Source: Tropicimonas sp033101155 (GTDB taxonomy: Bacteria; Pseudomonadota; Alphaproteobacteria; Rhodobacterales; Rhodobacteraceae). Taken from it: a stretch of 64,000 bases of DNA. Location: positions 186,001-250,000 of the forward strand of contig NZ_JAWMPX010000003.1 of NCBI RefSeq assembly GCF_033101155.1. The letters are read 5' to 3'. Below, in pieces: positions 47,775 to 56,854 of this stretch. The translations under genes and the position numbers were made by a program. The first letter of the stretch is position 1. Each line of letters begins with the position of its first letter. A model generated the notes under the pieces. It had not been told where the DNA came from, did not search any database, and saw nothing but the letters and a program-made list of their open reading frames with translations.

Positions 47775-49429
47775 GTACCCTGCCCCTCCCCGTCGAGATA
47801 GTTCCGCCCTGCCGGGCCGCGATATTTTACGGTCAGTTCTTCCGGCACTTCCGAGCCGTCGAACAGGAATGGCAGGATGCCCTTGCGTCCGGAGGCGTCA
47901 CGCCCCGCCTCGATCTGTGCATCCGATCGCGTCACCCTTTGCGACATCCGCCGGCCCCAGCCTGCGAGCTGTTCATAGAGCCGGTCGCGGATCTCTGCAT
48001 GGGACGCGCTCGCGCCGAGATCGTGGAATTCTTCCGGGTCGGTCTCAAGATCATAGAGCATCGGGCGAAAGCCGCCCTCGGCATGGATCAGCTTGTAGCG
48101 CCCGTCGAACACCATGAACAGACGCGCATCCGTCGGCGAGACGCCAAGCGTGACGCAATGCCCGGACGAGGCATAGTAATATTCACTCACGACAAACTCG
48201 CGCCAATCGGGCTGCTCCCCATGCAGCCAGGGCAGCAGCGAGCGGCCTTCGACGACATGCTCAGGCACGTCCCCCCCGGCCGTTTCGATGAAACTCGCGG
48301 CCAGGTCGATGGACTCGACCAGCGCATCGCAGGTTGTCCCACGGGTCGCGTCCGCCTCCGGGCGCGGGTCATAGATGATCAGCGGGATCTTCACCGAGGG
48401 ATCGTGGAACATGTCCTTCTCGCCCAGCCAGTGATCGCCGAGATAGTCGCCGTGATCCGAGGTCAGCACGATCATCGTGGTCTCCGCCTTTCCCGTCGCG
48501 TCCAGGTGATCGAGCAACACGCCGAGCTGGTCGTCGCACTGCTTCACAAGCCCCATATAGGCCGGGATCACCTTGCGGCGAACCTCCTCACGCTGGAACG
48601 CCTCGGCCACGCTCGACCCCATCCAGGCGTCGAGCAGCGGATGCGGGTCCTCCCGCTCGCAGGCATGGCGCGTTGCCGGGAGGACATGCTCGGGGCCATA
48701 CATGTCGTGATAAGGCGCGGGCACGATATAGGGCCAATGCGGCTTGATATAGCTGACATGGGCGCACCACGGCCCCTCGGCCTGGTCGATAAAGGCCATC
48801 GCCTCGCGGGTCAGCCAGGGTGTCTCGCTGTCCTCTTCGCGGATATTGGCCGGCTTGTCGGCATTGTCGAACATCCAGCCAGAGGCAACCTCGCCATCCG
48901 CGTGCAGCCCGGCATTGGCGAAACGTGCCCAGGGGTTGTCGGCCGGGTAGCCTTTCGATTTCAGGTATTCGTTATAGGGCGATGTTTTCGGATCGTAGAA
49001 ACCGTCCGGCCCCTCGCCCCAGAGCCCGTCATCGCGGATCCAGACATCGAATCCGCACTCAGCCTGCCGTCGCCCGATCTTGCTCGCAGGGTCGATCCCG
49101 AGCCGCTCCAACCCGTCGTGATCGGCTTGCATATGCGTCTTGCCGATCAGCCAGCAGCCCATCCCCGCTTGCCGCAGATGGTCGCCCAGCGTCTGCTCGC
49201 CAACGCGCAGCGGGTAATTGTTCCAGGCCGCGCCGTGGGAGGCGACATAGCGCCCGGTATAGATCGACATCCGCGACGCACCGCAGATCGGCGATTGCAC
49301 GTAAGTATTGGTGAAGCGGCCCCCGCGCGCCGCGACCCGGTCGAAATTCGGCGTCTCCAGATGTGGGTGCCCGGCGCAGGAGAGGTAATCGAAGCGCAGC
49401 TGGTCATACATAACGAAGAGGATGTTCAT
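47771..49429 (-). CDS. Sulfatase / alkaline-phosphatase-superfamily hydrolase
   Basis: A 552-residue hydrolase of sulfate or phosphonate esters. The formylglycine site reads CGASR (near residue 50), a C-x-A-x-R variant of the usual CxPxR, so the Cys should still be converted to formylglycine. Metal ligands appear in MYDQLRFDYL at the N-terminus and LTSDHGDYLGDH near residue 330. No signal peptide is visible, so it is probably cytosolic. Start at ATG 49429 (MNILFV). It lies upstream of moeB and downstream of an AbrB-type transporter. Substrate unknown; choline sulfate or an aryl ester are possible. Confidence 0.9.
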   Translation of the reverse strand: MNILFVMYDQLRFDYLSCAGHPHLETPNFDRVAARGGRFTNTYVQSPICGASRMSIYTGRYVASHGAAWNNYPLRVGEQTLGDHLRQAGMGCWLIGKTHMQADHDGLERLGIDPASKIGRRQAECGFDVWIRDDGLWGEGPDGFYDPKTSPYNEYLKSKGYPADNPWARFANAGLHADGEVASGWMFDNADKPANIREEDSETPWLTREAMAFIDQAEGPWCAHVSYIKPHWPYIVPAPYHDMYGPEHVLPATRHACEREDPHPLLDAWMGSSVAEAFQREEVRRKVIPAYMGLVKQCDDQLGVLLDHLDATGKAETTMIVLTSDHGDYLGDHWLGEKDMFHDPSVKIPLIIYDPRPEADATRGTTCDALVESIDLAASFIETAGGDVPEHVVEGRSLLPWLHGEQPDWREFVVSEYYYASSGHCVTLGVSPTDARLFMVFDGRYKLIHAEGGFRPMLYDLETDPEEFHDLGASASHAEIRDRLYEQLAGWGRRMSQRVTRSDAQIEAGRDASGRKGILPFLFDGSEVPEELTVKYRGPAGRNYLDGEGQGT

Positions 49430-49524
49430 CTTCTCCGCGTCTGTCGATTGCCCGTCCTGCATCGCCGCGCCTCCTTCTCAGCCGTGACGCATGGAATACA
49501 TGGGGTGCCGCGCGGCGCAAGGCG

Positions 49525-50580
49525 TCACGAGGGCGGCGGATCGTCGTCAGGGAAGAGGCGGAACACGAGCGGCGCGCAGGTCACGACGAGGATGACCCGG
49601 AAGATATGGTGCAGCACGATATAGGTCAGGTCCGCGCCCGCAATGATGGCGAGCACAACCATCTCGCCCTGCCCGCCCGGCAGGAAAGCGAGGAACGCTT
49701 CGAGCCCGGGCGCGATGCCGGCACGGGCGACAAATTCAATGAAGGCAAGGCTGATCGCGCCCAGGAGCAGCGAATTGACGACGCCGGCCAGCACGGTCCA
49801 GCGCAGTTCGGCCAGAGTCACGCCTGTATATTTGGCCCCAACCGCGATGCCGATGAAAAACTGGCACGCCCAGATCATCTCGGCCGGCGGGCGGTTGTGG
49901 ATGAGCCCCGCGAGGCTCAACACAGCGGCAAAGATCATCGGGCCGATAATCGAGGCGCCGAAGATCTTCAACCTCAGCGCGATACGCCAGCCTCCGAGCC
50001 CCGCCAGCACCATCAGCGCGATCTCGACGGGTGGTATTTCCGCCGCCGGACGGCCTGGCCGGGTCGTGAGGTCGACGTTCCAGATCAGGCTCAGCAGGAC
50101 CGGCGCGAGGCTGACCAGCAACAGGATCCGCGTCGCATGGACCAGCGACAGCACCCGGAGATTGGCCCCCGCCTCCTCGCCATAGACCACGATATCCTGC
50201 AGGCCGCCAGGCATGGCCGCATAGTAGCTCGTGACGCGGTCGAAGCGGAAAACGCGCCTCAGCAATGGATAGCTGGTCACCCCGATCACCAGGATAAAAA
50301 GCGGGATCATGGCGAGAGAAAGCGCCATCTCGGGAGCGCGTGAGACCACGTCCGGGCTGATCGAGGCCCCGGCCGCCACGCCGAGAATCGTCCGGAACAC
50401 CGTACCGATCACCCCCATCCCCTCAAGGCGCGCACCGCCGAGCGCGCAGAGCAGACAGGCGAACATCGGCCCAAGCAGAAATGGCAGCGGCAGGCCCAGC
50501 CAGTGAAAGACCCCCGCCCCGGCGAGGGCTATGCCGGCGGTCTGCCCTCTCCGGGCGATCTGCGACTGGTATGGCGACAC
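49525..50580 (-). CDS. AbrB-family membrane transporter
   Basis: A 351-residue inner-membrane protein with about ten hydrophobic segments in two repeated halves. GGLQDI in the first half and GGQGEM in the second are the twin motifs of the AbrB duplication family (COG3180, sometimes called ammonia monooxygenase). The function is unproven; export of organic acids or similar solutes has been suggested for relatives. A GTG start at 50580 precedes MSPYQ in frame; the same-strand sulfatase gene follows 95 bases later. Confidence 0.87.
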   Translation of the reverse strand: MSPYQSQIARRGQTAGIALAGAGVFHWLGLPLPFLLGPMFACLLCALGGARLEGMGVIGTVFRTILGVAAGASISPDVVSRAPEMALSLAMIPLFILVIGVTSYPLLRRVFRFDRVTSYYAAMPGGLQDIVVYGEEAGANLRVLSLVHATRILLLVSLAPVLLSLIWNVDLTTRPGRPAAEIPPVEIALMVLAGLGGWRIALRLKIFGASIIGPMIFAAVLSLAGLIHNRPPAEMIWACQFFIGIAVGAKYTGVTLAELRWTVLAGVVNSLLLGAISLAFIEFVARAGIAPGLEAFLAFLPGGQGEMVVLAIIAGADLTYIVLHHIFRVILVVTCAPLVFRLFPDDDPPPS

Positions 50581-50715
50581 GGCTCCGGGTTCCCTTCGGA
50601 TATCGTCTTGGACGCTCGCGGCGCGATCGACAATGCGACAGCAAAGCCCGGCCGTTCCGTCAGACGCGTGGCGAAAATTGATTCATCGCAATGCAAAATA
50701 GTATTCAATTCGATA

Positions 50716-50721
50716 TATACT
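50716..50721 (+). promoter_or_regulatory. Candidate -10 box for the small RNA
   Basis: TATACT at 50716-50721 places a transcription start at about 50728, exactly where the outer stem of the predicted RNA begins. The -35 region is poor (GCAAAA-type), so expression may need an activator or another sigma factor. Confidence 0.45.
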
Positions 50722-50727
50722 GGACTC

Positions 50728-50817
50728 GGAAGCTCGTCAGGATGTGAGTGGCCTGACGATGTGAGCGCATCCGCTTCCACAAGGGGTGCTCCCGCGATTT
50801 CGGGAGCTCCCCGTTTT
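50728..50817 (+). ncRNA. Candidate structured small RNA with intrinsic terminator
   Basis: The plus strand folds as a closed domain: GGAAGC (50728-50733) pairs with GCTTCC (50773-50778). Inside are GTCAGG/CCTGAC (50736-50741 with 50752-50757, 10-base loop) and GATG/CATC (50758-50761 with 50768-50771), giving a three-way junction. A terminator follows: GGGG and GCTCCCG (50783-50794) pair with CGGGAGC and CCCC (50801-50812) around a 6-base loop, then GTTTT. A -10 box sits at the right distance upstream and no protein frame explains the region. It could be a trans-acting sRNA or a leader of the lipoprotein gene at 50979. I do not recognise its family. Confidence 0.62.
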
Positions 50818-50978
50818 CTGTCGTTTCGATGCGGCAGACGCGCCTCACATTCCAATCGAACATGAAGACGCGGCGGTTCTTCTCTTGGCCTTCCGGTTTT
50901 CACCCCATACCAATTGTCCCAAATGCCGGTGCGCCCCTGCCTTGCCCCGGTTGGTAATGTGATTGCGGAGAAAGCTGA

Positions 50979-51275
50979 ATGAACACCCGTCCCCTGGCCC
51001 TTGCGGCTGCCATGCTGTCGATCCTCGGCGCCTGTACCGAAATGCCTGTCGAGGACGGTGGTGGGCCGCTTCCGGGCTTCGTGGACCTGCCGGAGAACGT
51101 GGTTGCTCTTGCGGCACCGAGCCAGGACCTGAACCGGGTGAGGGTCGCGCCGGAGGATGGCTGCTACTGGTATCAGTGGACCGGTCCTGTCGAGACGACC
51201 TTCCTGCCCCTGCGCAGCCGTGACGGCCGGCCGATCTGCACCGTGTCTCAGGACGCGGCAGCGCCGCAGAGTTAA
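50979..51275 (+). CDS. Small putative lipoprotein
   Basis: A 98-residue protein with a signal peptide and lipobox ending LGAC (Cys near residue 19). The mature part is acidic and has a conserved-looking Cys pair (CYWYQW ... ICTV) that may form a disulfide. No family assigned. A purine-rich ribosome-binding region (GCGGAGAAAG) precedes the ATG. Confidence 0.75.
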   Translation: MNTRPLALAAAMLSILGACTEMPVEDGGGPLPGFVDLPENVVALAAPSQDLNRVRVAPEDGCYWYQWTGPVETTFLPLRSRDGRPICTVSQDAAAPQS

Positions 51276-51615
51276 GTCAAAGCCTCTAGGATCTTTCGGC
51301 CGGCTCAGGGTGAGCCCCGGCCGGAGGATCGGTCCAGCGCAGGAGGCCGGCCATAGAAGCGGTCGAAACGGTCAGGTGGGGCTACTGTGCCAGCACCGGA
51401 CAGCGGGCTGACAGCTCGACATCTGGTTCCTGCCTGCTCCCGGTCAAACCCGCGAGAAATTCCAGAGTTTTGAGCGCGGACACCCGCAAACTCCAGACCG
51501 CTGGTGCGGTCCAGTGCTGGCAGTGCGGGATTGTATCCGTTAATTCGTGCTGTCCGGCGTCGCGCCTCGAAGGGCTGCTGCCAGCCCCTCGCAACACGCC
51601 AACCAGGGCGCGTTA
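51276..51615. other. Convergent intergenic region with two hairpins
   Basis: This gap lies between the lipoprotein gene (plus) and the L,D-transpeptidase gene (minus), which converge. It holds a strong hairpin at 51297-51323 (CGGCCGG/CCGGCCG plus CTCA/TGAG) and a 6-bp hairpin with TGGT loop at 51496-51511. Neither has a T-run. Both probably mark transcript ends. I see no gene. Confidence 0.5.
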
Positions 51616-52269
51616 TCAGCTCGCGGCGGTCACGAAAGTCTCACCGGGATGCAGCGTTGCCGTCGTGCCGGTGGAAACCTGGTCATAGAGACCGATGATA
51701 TGCGCCATGACCATACGCACGCAGCCCGAGCTGGCGCGGCTTCCGATGGACCGCGAGAGCGGCGTGCCGTGGATGCGCAGATATGTGTCGCGATTGCCGA
51801 CATAGAGATACAGCGCGCGCGAACCGAGCGGGTTGCTCGGGCCGCCGGGCTCGCCGTCGGCAAATTTCGCGTAGATATCCGGCTGACGCTCGACCATCGC
51901 CGCGGTTGGCGTCCAGGACGGCCATTTCGCCTTGCGCTTGACCGTGTAGGTGCCCGGCTCATAGAGCCCCCCGCGCCCGATTGCGACGCCATAGCGGGTC
52001 GCCGAGCCGTCATCCTGTACGTGGTACAAATAGCGGGCGACCGCGTCGACATGGATATCGCCCGCGTTCAGACCGGGATGCGCTTCAACCCGGCGCGGCA
52101 AGAAGCGCGGATGAAGACCCCAGGGGTTGGACGTCGAGGGATCGAAATTCGCGGGGGTAACCTGCGCGTCCCAAGCCGCCCACTGGTCGGTAGCGGCGAA
52201 GACGGGCGAGGCAATCGGCTGCGAAAACAATGCGGCGGCCGAGATGACGAAATGACGTCGGCTCAACAT
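51616..52269 (-). CDS. L,D-transpeptidase (YkuD family)
   Basis: A 217-residue periplasmic enzyme that cross-links peptidoglycan or attaches proteins to it. The N-terminus (LSRRHFVISAAALF ... PVFA) resembles a twin-arginine signal peptide. The YkuD domain has IHGT near residue 165 and the active-site motif SSGCVRM near 188, with Cys as nucleophile. The domain occupies about residues 70-210, normal for the family. Confidence 0.93.
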   Translation of the reverse strand: MLSRRHFVISAAALFSQPIASPVFAATDQWAAWDAQVTPANFDPSTSNPWGLHPRFLPRRVEAHPGLNAGDIHVDAVARYLYHVQDDGSATRYGVAIGRGGLYEPGTYTVKRKAKWPSWTPTAAMVERQPDIYAKFADGEPGGPSNPLGSRALYLYVGNRDTYLRIHGTPLSRSIGSRASSGCVRMVMAHIIGLYDQVSTGTTATLHPGETFVTAAS

Positions 52270-52379
52270 GGTGGGTCCCTTTCTCGGTCACGGACTCAAC
52301 GGAATAACGGAACTTCCGCTCCTACCGCCGTTTTTGTGAATCACCAATGATTCGCGATCCGATGCACGCGATTGTGTGT

Positions 52380-53840
52380 TCATGATGCCGCAGCGCGAAC
52401 AGGCAACACCGCCCTATTCGGCAGGCATTTCGGCAAGACCCGCCGCGTTGCGCACGGATTTGGAACGCTGCCCCCCCACCAGGCGAAGGTGAAATAGATC
52501 ACGGTGCACCAGATGGTCAGTTCGTAGAACAGCTCGCGTTTCACGAAATAGGCATAGAGATCAGGGCTGTTGAAGAGCACGCGCCATGCAAGCACGGCCG
52601 GCACCATCAGACCGATCACGATCCACACCACCTTGATGAGTTTCGACAGGGGCCTGGTATCGTGGATCGGCTCCAGCACTTCCCGCGCCGCGAGACCCGT
52701 GTGATGCACCGCGACCGCCGTACCGAATTCCGCAAGCCGGGTTTCGGCCTCCGGCCAGCTTCCGCCCGCCCCGGCTCGCTTCGCCAGCATGGTGTCGCAG
52801 AGGATGGAGACGACCCAGGTCGGCACGAAGAGATAGTAGAAGGGGAAGAGATTGACGATGTTAAGCCCGAACCCGAAGATCAGCGAGATCCCCCAGGTGA
52901 CCAGCGCCGGAACGTTCTGACGAGGGCCGCTGAGCTTGTACCAATAGGTCTTCATCCCGATGCGCGGGAAGAGTTGTTGCTCGGCAAAGACAATGCCGCC
53001 AATCGGGACCAGCAACAGCCCTGCACAGGTCACCAGCGGCAAGAAGGAACGGTAGATGATCGGAAAGCAGCTTCCGACCACGACCACGGCGCCAACCATC
53101 AGCGTGACCTTGCCGCGATGGGTGTTGGGAAAGACGGCCTGAGCCGCGAGACCCGCGCGGTAGAGATTGGAGTTGGCGGTGGTCCAGTCGGCGACGATGA
53201 CGATCACGAAGCCCGACAGCGTGGTGTAGCCGGTGAGCGACTCGTTCAACGCCGGGACCAGCACCATACCGCCAGCGGTGAACATGACCATGAGCCAAGG
53301 CGCGCAGATCGGGGCAAATTCACTGAGAACGTTGAATCCGCAATAGGCAACGAGCACCGCAATCACGCTGGCGGAGGCGGCGATCAGAATGAAGGCGGGG
53401 CTGGTCGGATAGGGCATGATCTGGGGCGGGATGCCGAAAAGCGCGCGCAGTGCGGTCGCGGAGACGGTGATCATCGCCGCCGAAATCACCACGAATATCA
53501 ACACGTTTGCACCGTTGTAGAGGCGAGAGAAGGTCTCGCCGATATTCTGTTCGAGATAAGTGTAGAGGCTGAGCCGCGTCTTGACGGCAATCGGCGCGGT
53601 GATCAGCCAGAAGCTGAGAACGGCCAGCGTGTTGCCGATGAGCAGGCCGATCAGGATGTCATGGATCGTCGCGCCGAGCGCCATGAAGGCGGCGCCGATC
53701 ACGAACTCCGTCGCCGCGACATGTTCGGCGGCATAGAGCCCGAGGAAATGGCCCGGCCCGTGCAGGCGGTGCTCGGGAACCGGAAGTTGCTCATCATCCT
53801 TCCGGGCAATGGTCTCGGAAAGGTCTGTCTGGTCGGTCAT
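52380..53840 (-). CDS. NCS1-type nucleobase/cation symporter (C-terminus probably frameshifted)
   Basis: About 486 residues with around twelve hydrophobic segments and the N-terminal pattern of NCS1 transporters (nucleobases, allantoin, hydantoins); ATG 53840 gives MTDQTD. After WWGG the reading changes: the current frame ends in Arg/Pro-rich sequence at 52380. Adding one G to the seven-base run (52471-52477) yields QRSKSVRNAAGLAEMPAE and a stop at 52414, a more natural end. The function is probably unaffected, because the change is beyond the last membrane segment. Substrate cannot be read from sequence. Confidence 0.85.
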   Translation of the reverse strand: MTDQTDLSETIARKDDEQLPVPEHRLHGPGHFLGLYAAEHVAATEFVIGAAFMALGATIHDILIGLLIGNTLAVLSFWLITAPIAVKTRLSLYTYLEQNIGETFSRLYNGANVLIFVVISAAMITVSATALRALFGIPPQIMPYPTSPAFILIAASASVIAVLVAYCGFNVLSEFAPICAPWLMVMFTAGGMVLVPALNESLTGYTTLSGFVIVIVADWTTANSNLYRAGLAAQAVFPNTHRGKVTLMVGAVVVVGSCFPIIYRSFLPLVTCAGLLLVPIGGIVFAEQQLFPRIGMKTYWYKLSGPRQNVPALVTWGISLIFGFGLNIVNLFPFYYLFVPTWVVSILCDTMLAKRAGAGGSWPEAETRLAEFGTAVAVHHTGLAAREVLEPIHDTRPLSKLIKVVWIVIGLMVPAVLAWRVLFNSPDLYAYFVKRELFYELTIWCTVIYFTFAWWGGSVPNPCATRRVLPKCLPNRAVLPVRAAAS

Positions 53841-53880
53841 GTGTCTTGTCCGAAAATCCTGCCCTTGCGGGGTGCGGAGC

Positions 53881-55199
53881 TCACTCCGCATTCATGAAAC
53901 GAGCGCGTTCGATCACCTTCTCGGAGACCCATTGCGCATTGCGCAGCGCCTGCTGCGTCGAGATTTCGCCGGCGAGCGCCCTGGCGAATTGCGTTCCCAC
54001 CGCCGTCGCAATGCCGGGGAACTCCGGGATGGCGACAAATTGGATCCCGGTATAGGGCAGTCCTCGACAGACGGGCGCTCGGGCTCGGCGGTCTCGATGG
54101 CGGTCAGCACGGCCTTGGCGAAGGGCGCGGCGGCGAGATAGTCCGGCGTCTCGTAGAGCGACTTGCGCGTGCCCGGCGGGACTTTTGCCCAACCAGACTC
54201 GGTGGCGACCCGCGCCGTGTAAGCCGGTGAGGTTGCCAAGTCGCCGAAGCGGAGCGCGGCGTCTTGGCTCGGCGCGCCCTCCGGGATTGCCAGCGCCCAG
54301 GCCCAAAGCCAGTTGCTCCGCCGCCCCAGCCCGCGATCGGGCGCCTGCGCGAAGCCGACCTTGCCCGCGACGGTGGAGTCGTCGGGCGCGCTGACGGCCG
54401 AGGCGGGCACGGTGGCTTCGATCCAGATCCCGCAACGCCCTTGCTGGAACAGCTCCAAAGTCTCGAGATAACCGTTTTCTGCCGCGGTCTCGGGGCCGAA
54501 ATCCCGCAACAGCTTGACGTAGTCATTCGCCGCGCTGGCCCAGGCTTCGCTCTCGAATTGCGGTTGCCAGTCCATGTCGAACCGGCGCGCCCCATAAGAG
54601 CCCGCCATGGCCGAGATCAGAGCGATATTCTCGCCCCAGCCCGGCTTGCCCCGCAGACAGATACCATGCACCTCCGGGTCGAGCGCGTCGATCCTCGCGG
54701 CAGCCATTCGGATGAGATCCCAATTCGGCGCGGCGGGCATTTCCAGCCCGGCCTCGGCGAAGAGATCGGTGCGGTAGATCGTGAAGGAGGAGTCGCCGTA
54801 GAACGGCGCGGCATAAAGCTGGCCGTCACGGCTCAGCGCGGCGCGGATCGGCGCTAGCAGGTCATCCACCGCATAGCTCTCCGGCAACCCGTCCAGCGCC
54901 GCGAGCCAGCCGCGTTCGGCCCAAATCGGCGCCTCGTAAGTGCCGATGGCAACGACGTCGAAGCGGCCGCCGCCGGTGGCAATATCGGTCACGACGCGCT
55001 GGCGCAGGTTGTTCTCGTCCAGAACAACGAATTCGAGTGCGATGTCCGGGTTCTGCTCGGTGAACTCCGGTGACAGCCGCTACAACCGCTCCATGTCCGG
55101 GTTGGCAACCGTCGCAATGGTCAGAACCGTCTCGGCACTGGCCGGAAAAGCAAGCACCGACAAAAGGGCGGCCCTGTGAATTGCACGTCTGCTTGGCAT
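53881..55199 (-). pseudogene. Extracellular sugar/polyol-type solute-binding protein, inactivated
   Basis: From ATG 55199 (after GGAGGAGAC) a signal peptide (ending FPASAET) and the start of a type 1 binding protein are encoded. An in-frame TAG interrupts it at 55080-55082, apparently where a Gln codon stood. The frame then continues for 340 codons (TDIATGGGRFDVVAIGTYEAPIW ...) to near 54056, where loss of one C shifts it; the proper end (YTGIQFVAIPEFPG ... ARFMNAE) follows in another frame to 53881. Two independent lesions make this a pseudogene even if one is a sequencing error. No permease or ATPase genes are nearby, fitting decay of a former polyol transporter. Confidence 0.88.
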
Positions 55200-55531
55200 G
55201 TCTCCTCCGGTTCGACTGGTGTCCATCGCAGAAAACAGTTCCCGCCGCAGGCGACGTCGAGCATTTGCTTCAGTTTTGCCCCTGTCCTCAACGAAAACCC
55301 ATCTGCCCGAGTCCATGGTTTTCACTCAAGGCGACAAATTGCATCTGCTCGACTCTTGCAAGCGATCCTGAGGCCGAAGACTAAAAGATGGCCGCCAAAC
55401 ATCTCCAGACCCGAAGGACAAACACCCTCCTGAGACAGCCTTTGGCGCGGCAACCTGGCACACCCAAGTCCCCATCGCTGGACGGCCCATATGCTACCGT
55501 CGCCACCACGACCGAAGAAGCATTCCCGACC
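55200..55531. other. Intergenic, nothing recognised
   Basis: About 330 bases between the binding-protein pseudogene and the FemAB-like gene. I see no gene or strong hairpin; it presumably contained the promoter of the pseudogene. Confidence 0.4.
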
Positions 55532-56509
55532 TCAGGCGGTTTGGAACCCGACGCCGCGCGCCACTTTTCTCGCGCGCGACGCGAAGAGCGCCGATCCTGG
55601 CGCCGAGAGGCGGGTCGCGCCCAGGGTGACGACCCGTGCGCCGCTGCCGAGCTTGAACCGCGCAAGACCCGGCGTTGTCCGCGTGTCGATCAGGTCCAGG
55701 TCGAGTTGCTTGCAGCCCTGCCGGGCCAGCCAGCGCTGCGCTTCCCACAGGAGAAGAGTATGCGCGCCCGTGGCGCGCCCCTCCGCCCCCGACCAACCGA
55801 TATGGTAGCTCGCGCATGCGCCGTGACGCAGGAAGAGCATTGCAGCGACGGTCTCGCCGGCTTTCTCCGCCGTGAAAAGTCGCGCCGCCTTGCGGCCGCC
55901 CTGAGCGATCCAGGCAAGGGTGAATTCCTTCGGCAGGCGACGGTAGCGCCGCGCGCGGGCCTGCGCTTCCTCCCGTTCGAGCAGCCAATGCCTCGGATCA
56001 AGCGGCATCGGCATATGCCGGATCTCTAGCCCCGCAGCCTCCGCACGCACCAGACGATTACGCCATTTGCCATGCTGGCGGGCGCGCATCTCCGCTGCGC
56101 TGGCGTCAAGATCCAGCGTAGCGAAATGGCAAGGCGTCATCGCTTCCAGCCAGCCACTGCCTGCCATCGGGTCTTCCCCGTCGCAGGACTCGGGCGTGAC
56201 GGCGACAATGCGGTGGCGTGCGCGCAGAAGATCCAGCAGGCGCAGCAGAGCCTCGCGGCGCCGATGTACCGGCATGACCGGCCCCCAGACCGGCCCACGG
56301 GACAACAGTGCCGCCCGCCCCAGAAGCGGCACGGGCCGTTCCAGAACCTGCGCGGCCCCCAGCACGCTGCCGTCGGGTCCGGTCAGTTCATACCAGCGCG
56401 CAACCGAACCAATCAGCCCGCAGGCCGCGCCATAGGTCGGGTGTTGCTGCATGGGCGCCAGCGCCCCCTCGGGGAGACGCGGGCGGTCCGTCACGATCCA
56501 GTCGCTCAT
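55532..56509 (-). CDS. FemAB/GNAT-type acyltransferase
   Basis: A 325-residue protein with a double GNAT-like fold of the FemAB/Acetyltransf_6 type: the C-terminal half has AARLFTAEKAGETVAAMLFLRHG, YHIGWSGAEGRATGAHTLLLWEAQRW and LDLDLIDTRTTPGLARFKLGSG, the acyl-acceptor and acyl-donor segments of that family. ATG 56509 (MSDWIV) is preceded in frame by another ATG at 56512. Acceptor unknown; cell-wall or protein N-acylation is possible. It is divergent from the small membrane gene and mipZ. Confidence 0.82.
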   Translation of the reverse strand: MSDWIVTDRPRLPEGALAPMQQHPTYGAACGLIGSVARWYELTGPDGSVLGAAQVLERPVPLLGRAALLSRGPVWGPVMPVHRRREALLRLLDLLRARHRIVAVTPESCDGEDPMAGSGWLEAMTPCHFATLDLDASAAEMRARQHGKWRNRLVRAEAAGLEIRHMPMPLDPRHWLLEREEAQARARRYRRLPKEFTLAWIAQGGRKAARLFTAEKAGETVAAMLFLRHGACASYHIGWSGAEGRATGAHTLLLWEAQRWLARQGCKQLDLDLIDTRTTPGLARFKLGSGARVVTLGATRLSAPGSALFASRARKVARGVGFQTA

Positions 56510-56542
56510 CATGACCGCATTAATTCCCTGCAAACCTAAGGC

Positions 56543-56719
56543 ATGGTTAATGAACCTATGAAACCGTTCCTGAAACAGGCCGCGCCCCCGGTGCTCGGCA
56601 TCGACACCGCCCCGCCCCGCCCAACCTTTCGCAGCGCGCTCTGGCTTGCCTGCGCGCTCTCCGTCCCGGTCTTCCTCATGCTCGGGCTTCTGGAGCTGCT
56701 TGTCCGGTTGGCGTTCTGA
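56543..56719 (+). CDS. Small single-pass membrane protein next to mipZ
   Basis: A 58-residue frame (ATG 56543, or ATG 56558) with a Pro-rich cytoplasmic N-terminus and one clear membrane helix (about residues 31-53, LWLACALSVPVFLMLGLLELLVRL). It is too short for most gene finders but has protein-like codon use and sits alone between the divergent FemAB-like gene and mipZ. It may be a small partner of the division machinery; that is inferred only from position. Confidence 0.6.
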   Translation: MVNEPMKPFLKQAAPPVLGIDTAPPRPTFRSALWLACALSVPVFLMLGLLELLVRLAF

Positions 56720-56854
56720 GCGGTTTTCCCCTTTTCCTCCGCCCTGACGCCCATTAGAGCGAAACCTCCCGGCCGGTCCTCGATCCGTCACGGAGACGCG
56801 CATGTCCCGTGGCACGAGAGGCAGACGGCCGGAGAGCAGAGCAGGAGACACCGC

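Noticed and set aside
50529..50903. A 124-codon minus-strand frame between the AbrB-type and lipoprotein genes
   Set aside because: It overlaps the structured RNA candidate and its terminator on the other strand and lacks a ribosome-binding site and any domain.
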